Shown piece by piece: positions 11,034-21,914 of a DNA stretch of 64,000 nucleotides. Each line of letters begins with the position of its first letter. Positions within the stretch are counted from its first letter, which is position 1. The stretch lies in assembly GCA_002749535.1 (NCBI GenBank), contig MZZL01000393.1:135103-199102 (forward strand), given 5' to 3'. The translations under genes were made by a program, and so were the position numbers. Source of the DNA: Apophysomyces variabilis (lineage: Eukaryota; Mucoromycota; Mucoromycetes; Mucorales; Mucoraceae). The notes under the pieces were generated by a model. That model was not told the origin of the DNA and ran no database searches. It saw nothing but the letters and a program-made list of their open reading frames with translations.

Positions 11034-12513
11034 TTAAAAGCCGTGCTTGGCCTCAAAGTAGTTGGTTGCAGCAGATACGGCCATGCGTTGCATAAGACCC
11101 TTCTTCTCCTCCTTCTTACCCTCGTCTTCATCATCGCTGGATGATCCACGTTCCTCAAACAATTTGACCAACTAAAATACAAACATCAGTACAACCGTGA
11201 GCTTTCCCCCCGCCCTCTCCTCTCTCCTTGTGATGATAATTGTTTACCTCTGCAGCAGCAATACTAGCAATCAATTTCTTGGCTGTGGCATGGTGCACTT
11301 CCTTTCCTTCCTCTTGTTGCTTTCTTTCCCATGCCTTCACAGCTTCATAGGCAGCTGCACCAGCCAAAAGTTCATGGCTAAAGATAGAAGAAAAAAAAGA
11401 GAATTAAGTTGCTTTGGTTTCTTCTTTCGGACGCTTCAACGATGTGAAGCCATCTTACCTGAGCTTAGCCTTCTTCTTGGTATAAACCTTTTCGTGGGCT
11501 TCGTTCAATTCACGTTCATTCAACACCTCCTTCTTCTTGTCACCCCAGCCGGACCATTGACCGAACCAGGCTCTTAGTCTGGCGCGCTTGCTATCATCTT
11601 CGTCTTCATCATCCGTGTCAACCAATGGTGGGTCGGCCGGCTCGATGCTCCAGAGTTGGTTGGCAGGCATCTTGTCTTCCTTGCGGTCATACACCATGAC
11701 GACAGCACCTTCCTCGGACAACTTCTTACGGATGTCCACGACAACGGAAGGATCGTGCAATGTGTAGATGAATCCGGTGGCTTCGTCGTAACCGAAGCGT
11801 TGATCTTTGGCCTAACAGAAAACAGATGCATAAGAAAGGTGACACAGAAAGTGGAGCCCGGAAACCAGCTTCCGGACAAACGAAAAAGACACAGGCAGCT
11901 GGCGAAGCACTGCACTAAAAGAAAAGAAAGAACAAAACGCATGCCACCCTCTCCGAACCCTTCTTTTTTTTTTCGATTACATACCCTGTCTTCTTCCTTC
12001 ATCTTGTCAAGATAGAGATGATTCTCACCAGTGAAGATAGCTAAAAAAGGGTGATGATGAAAAGTTGGGAATGAGGACGTGGTACAAAACTCCTATTCAA
12101 CCGTATTATTCTAGAATCCACCTTACCAGTGAAGTTCTTTGCTCTGTCCACGTCCAAGACGAGACCACTCAATTTGTTGGTCAAGAAGCCTATCCACACG
12201 CTGTTTTAGCTTACACTATCTCGGGAGGATTGATTTGGTTTACTTGCCATTCTGATGAATCCAGAGCTGACTATCACGCTCGGGAGAGTTTTCCTTCTTT
12301 TGCATGGTAACAATCTTGGATCCAACCTATCATCATTCCCATTATTTTTTTGTGTTCAGATACAAAATGGTTTTTCTCCAAAGAATACAACTGTTTTTTG
12401 CTGAATATTCTTACATCGGCAGTTGCGGGGTCGTGGACATCGATCACCAAGCCATTCATCTTGGAGATAATGTAAAAGTAGCCAATAGGGAATGCACTGT
12501 CGGTAACGGTCAT
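11034..12513 (-). CDS. Ricin-B-like beta-trefoil fused to DUF3759 (CipC-like)
   Basis: Seven exons (12415-12513, 12248-12296, 12127-12189, 11985-12040, 11459-11811, 11248-11377, 11034-11171) give 295 residues. The first half (about 1-150) has the repeating pattern of ricin-B-type trefoils: FPIGYFYIISKMNGLVIDV, then SQLWIHQNGFLTNKLSGLVLDV, then QRFGYD. An acidic linker (DTDDEDEDD) follows. The C-terminal part (about 200-260) has the SHELLAGAAAYEAVKAWE segment and a downstream AEVVKLFEE of DUF3759, the domain of the fungal CipC family. There is no signal peptide, so the protein is probably cytosolic. The second intron has a GC-AG border (GCAAGT), which restores the NGFL junction. The function of either half is unproven. 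Confidence 0.8.
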
Positions 12514-13487
12514 TTTGTTCTTGTCGTTAGGAAAGGTACAAAAAGAATAAAAGAGATACAACGGCTAGCTTGCTTGACAGGATTTAAATACCTTAGCCAC
12601 AGTATCGCTCTTTTTTTTTTATATTTATTTATTACAGCAGCGTATTACAACATCTCGCTTCTGTCCTACGGCTATGTTGGCTCCGCCCTTTAAGCTTTTT
12701 TTGGGTTCCGTACCGAACTAGCCTACATGGCCCCAATGTCAGCACTTTTCTGGGTAAAAGGATGTTTCTAGCAAAGAGAAACGTCATTTCTTTCCATGGC
12801 ATGACTTGATTCCCCGGGGCACTTTGTTCCGTTACTATTATGAGTGGGAAAAAAAAAGCTGCAGGTCTAATTTCAATACTCACTAGAGCCTTTTGTACAA
12901 TTTTCTTTGTCCGCTTCAGTCTAACTCTTGCTCTCATGCTTCGTTTATAAGCATACAAGAAAAGCAAGATCAGCCGTTGCTGTCTCTACCTTCCGCTTGT
13001 TGTTATTGCACCTAAAAATAAATGAAAGCATCATTCATCTCGGTGACGATGAAGCATACCATGACCATGCCGATTTGGCGCGTGTATGTGCGTGACACAA
13101 AGAAGGTTTAGCTCTGCCATCACCGGTGAACAATAAACAAGTCTGACGTATTGCATGGCAACGTCGCCCTTTAAACAACTGCTGCTGAGAGAAAAGGTCG
13201 CTGAAGTCCAACATTGTACAGACGAGAACATCAGTATGCTTTTCGGAGCAGAAACGATAAGTTTCTGAAGCAGCATTGTTTGACGAACTTATGGTCAAGA
13301 ATATGTTCTTGCTTTATAACTGACACTGACAATTATTTCAGCGATACACAGCTGAGCAAAATGTCATGTGGCCTCATCCTTTAAACAGATCGGTGCGTAT
13401 GTCAGAAAACATAAAAGAAGCGAGAAACGGCTATGTGGCTAAACAGTATATATATGCTCTATTAAACTTATAATGTACAAGGGTTTT
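12514..13487. other. Intergenic, no gene seen
   Basis: This spacer lies between the lectin-like gene start and the end of acyl-CoA oxidase A. Open frames overlap each other on both strands without recognisable content. It presumably carries the lectin-like gene's promoter. Confidence 0.5.
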
Positions 13488-16177
13488 CTACTCTTCATCT
13501 TCTTCCTCTTCTTCGAGGCCAGCCTCTTCGTCTTCAATTTCTGTCGCCTCTACGTTGCGGTCGATCAATGGCTTGATCAGGCGGTTGAAATAGGGGTGTT
13601 CTCCCTGTGGGTTCAGTCGCTTGACTTGAGCAAAGTAATGCTCGTATACATTGCCATCAGCTCGACCAAGAGGGCTGTTAATAATGAAATCGCTGAGATT
13701 AAACGAATCCACCAAAGGAATGGCTTGTTCTCGCACAGCTTTGCATAGTGCATTGGTTTTGCTGCGGATAAACTCGATTTGTTCTGGTGTGAAATATTGG
13801 TATTGAAGAAATGCGCCAGCGTTGTCTTCAATTGTGTAAAGGCCATAAAGAAGACATAAGTCAAGCAAAACACTGTGGATATCACCGGAAACTTTGGCAA
13901 CACGGTCAGCGAAGCGATTAAATAGATAGCCATAGGAGTGCAATTTTGCAGCATACAAGCGAGATTGTGCTACGAGGTGATGTTAGCAACACAGCATTTC
14001 CTTAGCATTCCCCTCCTTCTCAAATACAAAACTTACAGCATTCTTCATAAGCATCATCAATATCAAGACCTTTACTGAGACAAGCCTCGAATTCCAACGC
14101 TGCGTTTTTAACGACGTTGGCACAGACAACCTGCCATGCTTCGATGATGATCTTGGGATTAAGAATCTCCTCAGGAGATTTGGCAGGGCATCGCTTGCCG
14201 ATCAAGACGTCCAGATTGTTCAAATAGCCAACGCCAGGCGACAGTTTCTTTCCTTTCATTGCCTCACGATAACTGCTAATGAGATACCGACCGGCTTGAA
14301 GGGTCAAAATCGTATTGTCGCCTTCCCAGGTGCACTGGACAGCAAAGTCTTGATACATGCCGGCAAGTCCGGTGTAAGCCGAGTATCCATGTCCTCCGCA
14401 AGCTTGTCTACATTGTTCGATGGTATTAAGGCAGTTCCAGGTACAGAAAGCCTTGAGTCCAGCGCTTGTAGAATGTGTTTCCTTCAATGTCTCCAGTACT
14501 TCGTCAAGGTCTTTATCCTCCGGTTTGGCGTTTTCCAAACGGGACATCATGTTGTTGTACATATCGGTCATTTCAGCACCGGTGAAAAGCATAGCAAAGG
14601 TTTGGGCCAGCAATGGCATCAATCGGCGTTGATGAATGGGGTAATCCAGCAGCTTCGTTTCCACATTCGACTTGGAGTTAGAGAATTGCCTTCGAACAGC
14701 AGCATATCGGATAGCGATGGAAAGCGCCTTCTTTGAAACGTTGCCGCTGTCGACAACCATAGCAACACGACCTTGAAGTAAGGCACCATATGTCTAAAGC
14801 ATGGAGTGTGAGATAGGTATTCAGATTGTTAATTACAAAACAAGCATTACCAATTGTTGAAGCTTAGGTTCTTGGACTGCTCCTGTTCGGGAAACCTGTA
14901 CATACGGTAGAATGAATACCTTTCATTTCCAAATCATTATTTGATTAATCCAATTACCTTTGCATGTTTCATGAGCATGTATCCTCTGGGGATTCGGACG
15001 TTAGTGAATTGGATCCATCCGTTATCAATTCCGTCTCTTCCCTAAATGCTGATGTTTAGTCACCACAAGCGATATATACCAAGATAAGTAGATACCATTT
15101 TCTTTCCGATATCTCCAATGTTAATACCAGGAAGCGTATGATATGTCTTCGGGTCTCTGAGAGGAACAATGAAACATTTGGTTCCATAGTTTTTGCCTTT
15201 GACGATGAGTTGAGCGAAAACGGCGGCATGCGTAGCACTATGGGCAGCGCCACCAATCCACCACTATTAATGGTGATGTCAGTTACCAATTCCAAACATA
15301 ATGATTTCCATGTACCTTGGTTGCAGTCAGGGTAGGTGTGTGGATGATGAATTGGTCAGAAGCTTCGTCGAAGGTGGCAGTGGTTTCCAAACCGGGAACA
15401 TTGGATCCATGGCCAAGTTCTGTCATTGCAAAGCAACCGACCATGCCTGATAAGGACAAAGCGCCTTTTTCAAACCAATAACCTAATTGTCCAGGTGTGG
15501 CATTGCTCTGCAGGGCACCCACAAACAAACCATCTAAATAAGAGAAAGAGAAATTAATCATTAGATGCATGTCCCCTTTATCTGAGGTTTACTTACAGTG
15601 CACGCCGAATCGGGTCCAGAATCCGGGATCAATCATAGACACCACTTCCATTCTCTTTCTAAAGATATCAACGGATTCATTCTGAAGGTGGTGAAGTAAG
15701 CTGCGGAACTGTAAGGGAAAAGTTAGTATGAAAGTAGCGATCCGAAACATTCAACGGAGTTACCTTCTCCATTGTGCGCTCGCGGAGTTCTTCTTTGCTG
15801 ATGTCGTGGATATCATCCATCTTAAACAGAGGATCTCGTTCGAGTTCCAACATCATACGCTCCTTAAGCTATATTAAGGGTGATAAAGAGTGTAAGCAAG
15901 GATGTTCCTGAGGCGGACCTAATGAAAGCCTATGTACCTGAGTCAGCTTTTCACCGCCGTCCAAAAGATAAGTGAGTTCACGAATGTTGAAGGCAGCCTT
16001 GGCACGCTCTTCTTTCATAGCGGCCACTGGACTAGTAAATGACCGAGATTAAGAGAGATTAGAGTGACATGTCGGGAAGGGGGTCAATGGCAGTACTTAC
16101 TCGACTGCCTGAGCATGAACTTGTGCTGGTGTGAGATGCTGTTTTACTGCGTTAATTCTTTGTTGAGGTGAGGACAT
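13488..16177 (-). CDS. Acyl-CoA oxidase A (putative PTS2 import)
   Basis: Peroxisomal FAD enzyme of the first beta-oxidation step: it oxidises acyl-CoA to trans-2-enoyl-CoA and makes hydrogen peroxide. Ten exons (16101-16177, 15938-16031, 15764-15868, 15597-15708, 15316-15533, 15096-15263, 14958-15041, 14851-14895, 14037-14793, 13488-13969) give 713 residues, a normal length. Motifs include [13 protein letters not shown] and TATKWWIGG in the FAD/substrate region and [11 protein letters not shown] near residue 430, followed by WEGDNTIL. Residues 7-15 (RINAVKQHL) fit the PTS2 pattern R-[LVI]-x5-[HQ]-[LA]. The C-terminus is an acidic run (ends EEDEE) with no PTS1. A second oxidase lies at 21915-24183. 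Chain-length preference cannot be read from the sequence. Confidence 0.93.
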
Positions 16178-17799
16178 GATATATTCTTTTGTGTGGAGAG
16201 GGAGAGAGAGAGGGGAAGGAACACGGAGAGATGAACCTGGATGCCCGAGAAGAAACGTCCGGGATTTTATGACAAGATCGCTCAATAGAGGTATTATCAA
16301 ATTAGGTACTAGTTTCTGACATCATGTTCCAAATTTGGTCCTGGATGATTTTCACATGCTTTCAACTATCATGTGAACGCACCTCCACACATGTTCCTGT
16401 ACGACCTGTTTTTTAGTCGACCCCACACGCAAGAATGATAGATTACAGAATGAGAGGGCTCGGAAACACTTTTAGGCATACAGATCAGTGATCAGTTCCA
16501 AGGTTCCTGTACAAAGGTAACATCCGGTGAACCTAATCTAGAATCACTAAGTTCATTTTTGTTGTCCTTTAAATCGTTTTTGTCGGCATCCCTTATTCTT
16601 TTCCGTCCCCCCGCAAAAAAACAGCATCGTGGCACAAAGTAACCGCTCGACACCAATCGATTTCTCAGATCATGAAAAACATTTTTTAATGCAGGGGGGG
16701 AGGTGTATACTTTAATGCTTGGTCATCTCATTCGTCTGCCTAGAGTGCTATTATCATGGGACCAAAGGTGCTAAAATACAGTGAAGATATGAACGGTTAT
16801 CAATCAGGGTGAAACAACTACCTGCCTACACCGGGAATCAAAACTGGAACATTGCTCCCGTTGAAAGTCCGTAAACTGCTTACTTCGAAATGAGAAACCT
16901 ACTCGTTTATCAAAAGATCAAGATAATAAGAAGAAAAAGGGAAAAAGGGTCAACCGATTCCGCCCTGTCACGTTAGCCTTGTACGATAAGACAGACAATC
17001 ATTGTTTGGTGTTCATAAGATCCTAGAGTAAGCCATCTATAATATAAAGACTATCGATTGTCTTCAATAAAACAACGCTGAATAAATCGGCTATTCTCTC
17101 AGGCGCAAAAGGGATGGGATTTCACATGGTTGTAGAATACACAGCTGCCAGAATAAAGTTATCAGACAACCCTCAAAGCCTACCAAGCGGATAAATGATA
17201 CAAAGCAGAACACAAATCGTAAAATCTATAGAAGGCAACTCTAACACTACAAACCTGCCGCATTGCATGTGTTACAGTATTATTTAGTTTTGCTTTTGCT
17301 CTAGTAATTTTTTGTCCGTCATAGCAAACATCATGTTATTATAATACCTGATGCTGTTCATAGTGCATGGAATAACTCATTCTCGCCTCACCAGCCGATT
17401 GTCTCCGGTGAACCCAGTGAATGATATCCCATAATCAGGACGTGCATTTTACTAAGTGCCTGTGATTTGGATTAATTCTCCAAAGGCGAAGATGCCAACC
17501 AGGATGATACTGTTCATTCTCATATAGAACCTAAGGATATCTCTTCTTTAGTTGATATACCTCTTCTGTTTTGTACGTACGTTAAATGTGTCCGGAAGAT
17601 TCCTCTTCTTGCACCTTAATATACATGAATATGATAGCAGTGAGCATTGACATACCTCGCCATCATGTAATTACGGAAAAGTCCTTTAAATCTATACCTA
17701 ATAATATTATCTTCACCTTTTGTTGTCTGTACAATTAAATTAAATTAAATTATTTCTTCTATGACCACTCCACAACCTTTAAGTTAATTGCTCATTGCC
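16178..17799. other. Gene-poor upstream region of acyl-CoA oxidase A
   Basis: No open frame longer than 60 codons was found on either strand apart from the oxidase's own start. The sequence looks like unique intergenic DNA with short C- and G-runs (16605-16615, 16693-16702). It should hold the oxidase promoter; no specific response element can be named with confidence. Confidence 0.5.
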
Positions 17800-19535
17800 G
17801 TTATTGAAGCTGAAAAGCATTCAGTACCAACATCCAGACATAGAACAATGTTTTTGTGGTCCAGATCGACATCATTCCAGGCCCATATGCTCCAAAAGAC
17901 CTCTTCAGCTTCTTGCACCCAAGGATCGTGGAGCTAGTGAGAATACAGCCAGCAGGACTCTCTGTCACTAGTGAAGCTAACGCGTTCAAGTGCAAGGTTC
18001 ATTTGCTCCTGGCATCAGGCGATATTCCTGCAGTATCAAAAATGATGAAATTATCGAGGACATACACTTTTTTACTGCGCGTGCTATCAGTGCTTGATTA
18101 AAGGGCAGCAAAAGTGGCGCCGCCACCAGTGACGGCAAAAAATGATCATCTGGACAGTGTAACGGATTCTACGAAGACTGGACAGAAAGAGGGAACGAAA
18201 TCACGAGCCCTTTCGTTCGTGCCAATGTCCTGACCAGCTGCACTTCGCACAATGGGTTTGCTAAAGTTTGGCGTACAGCCCAAGGCATAGTCACCCAATC
18301 GCCCCTATCATCGCTTATACGCGCGTAACAGTGTGTTCTTCTTCGGACTTGACGAAATGCACCCTATGGGGCACGGCATCGCCAAACAGCTGTGGAAATT
18401 CCTCTCGGGAGCTTATGAAGACGAAGATAATCCACTTTATCTGAAGCGATCCATCAAACTTCAGATCGGCGAAAGACTAGCCAAGTCCAGGAAAACCCTT
18501 TCAATCGCATTTACCGGAAATGTAAAAAACATTGAAACAAACAACGGCTATTTCCGGGCAGTCGACTGGATAGATTTCTTATCATTCGCAGTTCCATCTG
18601 TAATAGCCAAACATATACGTGATGAAAACGCCAGGAATAGTGTGATTTCTCTTTCTATGACCTGTCCTTTAGTTCTAAGGTGGGAAATTAATAGCATCTT
18701 CCTTGAGAAATTGGATGACAAGGTGCGTATTTGGCACAATTTTCTTGTGGAAGAAGTTAGAAAGAAAACGATTTCGCCATCGGTCTTCACGCTTATGCAG
18801 CATTACTTGACACATATTACACTCACTATTAGCCACTTGGGTCCTCTCCGTGCATACTGTGCTAGGTGTATGGAAAGGGCTATTGGCGACTATGCTTGCC
18901 ACATAAAGTCGCGCTTGCACCCGGAGCTAATGCTGGAAACATCCTTTGTAGACTCGCTGTCATTCAGCACTATGACCGGCTAAGCCAAACCACATCAATA
19001 TCTACAAAACCACTAGAAGTACTGACAATACCAGAGATATCAGACTCAGGTCCATTGAAAAGGTCATATATCTCCAAGGTTGGTGGTGTGGATCTTGAAT
19101 GGCTCTTAAGGGAGATTTGGCTGGTCTTCCTCCCTGAAGTGGGATCCATAGAAAAGAAAGATCATCATTGGTGCTCGCTTACGGAAAAATGGGTCTGATG
19201 GGATGGTGAGCTGTCAACAGCATTAGAAAAGTAATGGGCTGCTAAACAGCTTCGTAAAAATGGAAACTGATGTCGATGTCAACCGCACAAAAGCAATTAG
19301 GAGAAAGCCCAGGGCATAATTTGGAGAAGTGTTTATATATTTACAGCATGAACAACAGGGCAATACCGAGCTGCTTGCCTTGGCAAATATGCACACAGCA
19401 AGCCTTACAAAACGTGGTTACCCCTACTTATGCTACAATCGCTCCAAAGCGTTATGGGTCATCCGCGTTGAACATATTGAGTGCCTATGTGGCTGGTTTG
19501 AGGGCAGTTACGGCAGAAAGTATATAGTATAGCCA
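17800..19535 (+). pseudogene. Decayed Tnp2-type (CACTA-like) transposase
   Basis: Broken coding remnants of a cut-and-paste transposase. At 17856-18101 the frame reads IIPGPYAPKDLFSFLHPRI and then LLASGDIPAVSKMM, the pattern of the Tnp2/Transposase_21 core. At 18333-18983 FGLDEMHPMGHGI, YRAVDWIDFL-like text (here FRAVDWIDFL) and LGPLRAYCARCMERAIG follow in family order. Near 18925 the expected PGANAGN continuation appears only in the next frame (in 18866-19198), so a one-base shift has occurred, and a further fragment around 19329-19532 is in another frame again. Stops separate all pieces. Terminal inverted repeats and target duplications were not found. The element cannot encode an active enzyme. 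Confidence 0.65.
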
Positions 19536-20358
19536 GTGATATTGCCACAAATAATGAAAGTTCCACTTAAGCTTGGCGAATTGCCACAGCTAGAAAAGTG
19601 AAGATTAATTTACGACTCGTTTTCTCCTATTTAAGCCTGACTACAAGTGCGATCAAAGTAAACGAATAAAAGCGAAGTCCTTACTGCTATGTAGGATCCC
19701 AATTGCCAACTATGTGCTATTTAGACGCTGACATATGTAAATAAATTTGCTGAATGTTTTTACGTTCTGCTAATTTGCTAGCAGTATTTTTACTGATTAT
19801 ATATAGCTCTTAATTTCCCGGTACCTCTATGGATGTTTGCAGATCCCTTGAACAATTTATAACTGCTGGCATCTAATCGTAGAGCTGTGATTTTAACTCT
19901 GATGATATTTTTATTGTTATTGGTGAAGGTTATGCAAGAATAGTTGTGGTGGATATTTTCTGGATTTCTTAATCTGTTGTCAATTGCTGTAGCCGACAAA
20001 GACAGACAATTGCTACAGTTGACCGTAGTGTAATGCAAAACTTTACCCAAGATTTAAGGGGCGGTTCCTGTTTGCGTAGCATGGAATTCACCGTTTCATT
20101 CTGTGTTACCCCGCAAGAAAGCGTCCATGCGTTGAATTATTTCAAGGCCCTGCTTAACCAGTCAATTTTCAGTTGCAACATTTTGTGTAGAAACCGGGAA
20201 GACACCGTCGCTCTGCCATTCGATCCAATGATGGAGCCTGGTTCAACTCCGCATCAACAATGACCGAAACTCAGTGTGGATAAGTGACGAGCTTTTCGGG
20301 CGATTATACCTAAAGCGAACGGGTTCTCTTGAAGCCTTGTTCAGTTATTGCTAGCAGG
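19536..20358. other. Spacer between transposase relic and Paf1
   Basis: AT-rich sequence with several short open frames on both strands that I do not recognise. It may still contain eroded transposon sequence. The last 100 bases should include the Paf1 promoter or a short 5' leader. Confidence 0.4.
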
Positions 20359-21595
20359 ATGCGTACTGATTTCATCTGCCGTGTTCGATATCGCAACACA
20401 CTTCCACCAATACCCTTTGCTCCAAAACTGCTTGCCATTCCGGCTCTGACTGAAAAACACGTCCGATGCGAATCTACCTCCAACTTAGCCGATCGTACAT
20501 TATACTCTCTTCATACGGATCCCGCTTTTGCGGTGCCGTTCGACAAGGCGGTTGTGGAATATATCAACGAGATGGAAACTAATCATGAAGAAGGTACAAG
20601 TGCCACGACGATCTCATTATTTATCCTGCTTACTGATGTGATCTTGCATTAGCTACACGAATAGTAGAAGAGATAGCAGAAGAGGATAAGATTCTTTTGA
20701 CGAGCCCTCCGGAAGAGAACAAAGAAAAGCGACCATCAACAAAGCCAAATGTTACTTGGCTGCGCAGATCCGAATACATTGCCGCGGACACACGAACTTC
20801 AACTGTGCGTCGAGAAGCAATGGAGCATCAGTTTGCCATGTCAGGGCGAAAGGCCACTTTCAATTACCAGGATTATATAACACGTGAAGGTCAAGTTAAG
20901 GGTATTGAGGAAACATTTCGCCAGCCTGATCTGGGTTCACTGTGGCATCCGAAAACAAAAGCTAAGGCCAAGCGTATCATACCTTTGTTACCGGATATGA
21001 TGTGCTGGGAGAACATATATACTATCGGTCAATTCAACCAGGATCCATCAGACGATCGACGGCAGACAAAGCGAAGGCGACAAGAATCAAAAGATCCACA
21101 GCAGACGGAAGCCGTTGATCGTGGCATTTTACGTCCGATTGCCAATCCACATGATCCTTCTGATAATTATTTGATCTGGTTCTTACCAGATGAAGATGCG
21201 TCTCGAAGATTGAAGAAGCAGAAATCCTCACATGCACCTTTAGGCAGCGAGGTAGGACTAGAAAACGGTATAGATCAGTTTGAGATATTGACCCATTCCA
21301 ATATGAAGCCCCTAAACTTTGAAGCTGTTCGAGATTACACTTACAATAACGATAATGCGCCTCAGCATCAACATATGTTGATTACAGTCCGTGACGACGG
21401 CGAGGGACCAGCAGCGCATTATAATTTGTTGAAGAGTAGAATGGTGGCACAAAAGAAACGAGCAATGGTATGTATTACTGAATAGTTACCAATTGCGGTT
21501 TAACTTATGACAATCCATAGGGTGCGGAAGCCAAGAAGTATTTACCGGAAGATGATTATGAGAAGCCCAATGTATTGACCGTCACATATGAATGA
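20359..21595 (+). CDS. PAF1: Paf1, RNA polymerase II-associated factor 1
   Basis: Core subunit of the Paf1 complex, which travels with elongating RNA polymerase II and promotes H2B ubiquitination and downstream H3 methylation. Three exons (20359-20593, 20653-21467, 21521-21595) give 374 residues. Family signatures are RTDFICRVRYRNTLPPIPF at the N-terminus, LYSLHTDPAFAVPFD soon after, the VTWLRRSEYI segment with a following basic stretch, and the ETFRQPDLGSLWHPK stretch. The C-terminal part contains basic and charged segments. I chose the ATG at 20359 because the family signature begins two codons later. An upstream exon is possible, since the ATG lies just after an AG, but none is needed. Confidence 0.93.
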
Positions 21596-21914
21596 ATGAG
21601 TCCCTGTTTTCGTTCTTTTCTGAATGACTAATGGTTAAAAACTACTTTTTGGATATGGAAACAAAAGAATAAATTACTTTCTCATGTCCATGAGACTCTG
21701 ACTGAAAAGTAACTGTCTGGATATCCGTCAGTTTTAAACTTATACCACTTCCTGTGGGAAAGAAAACTGATATTTTTTAATTCCGCATCGTCCCGTTCTG
21801 TTTGTGGTAGGGAAAAAGTCCACCCGAGGAAGCATGTTCGCGTAAGCCGGTATTCATGCGGATCTTATAAAAATCACAAAACACTGCAGTTTCTTTCCTA
21901 CAGTACTTCCTTTT

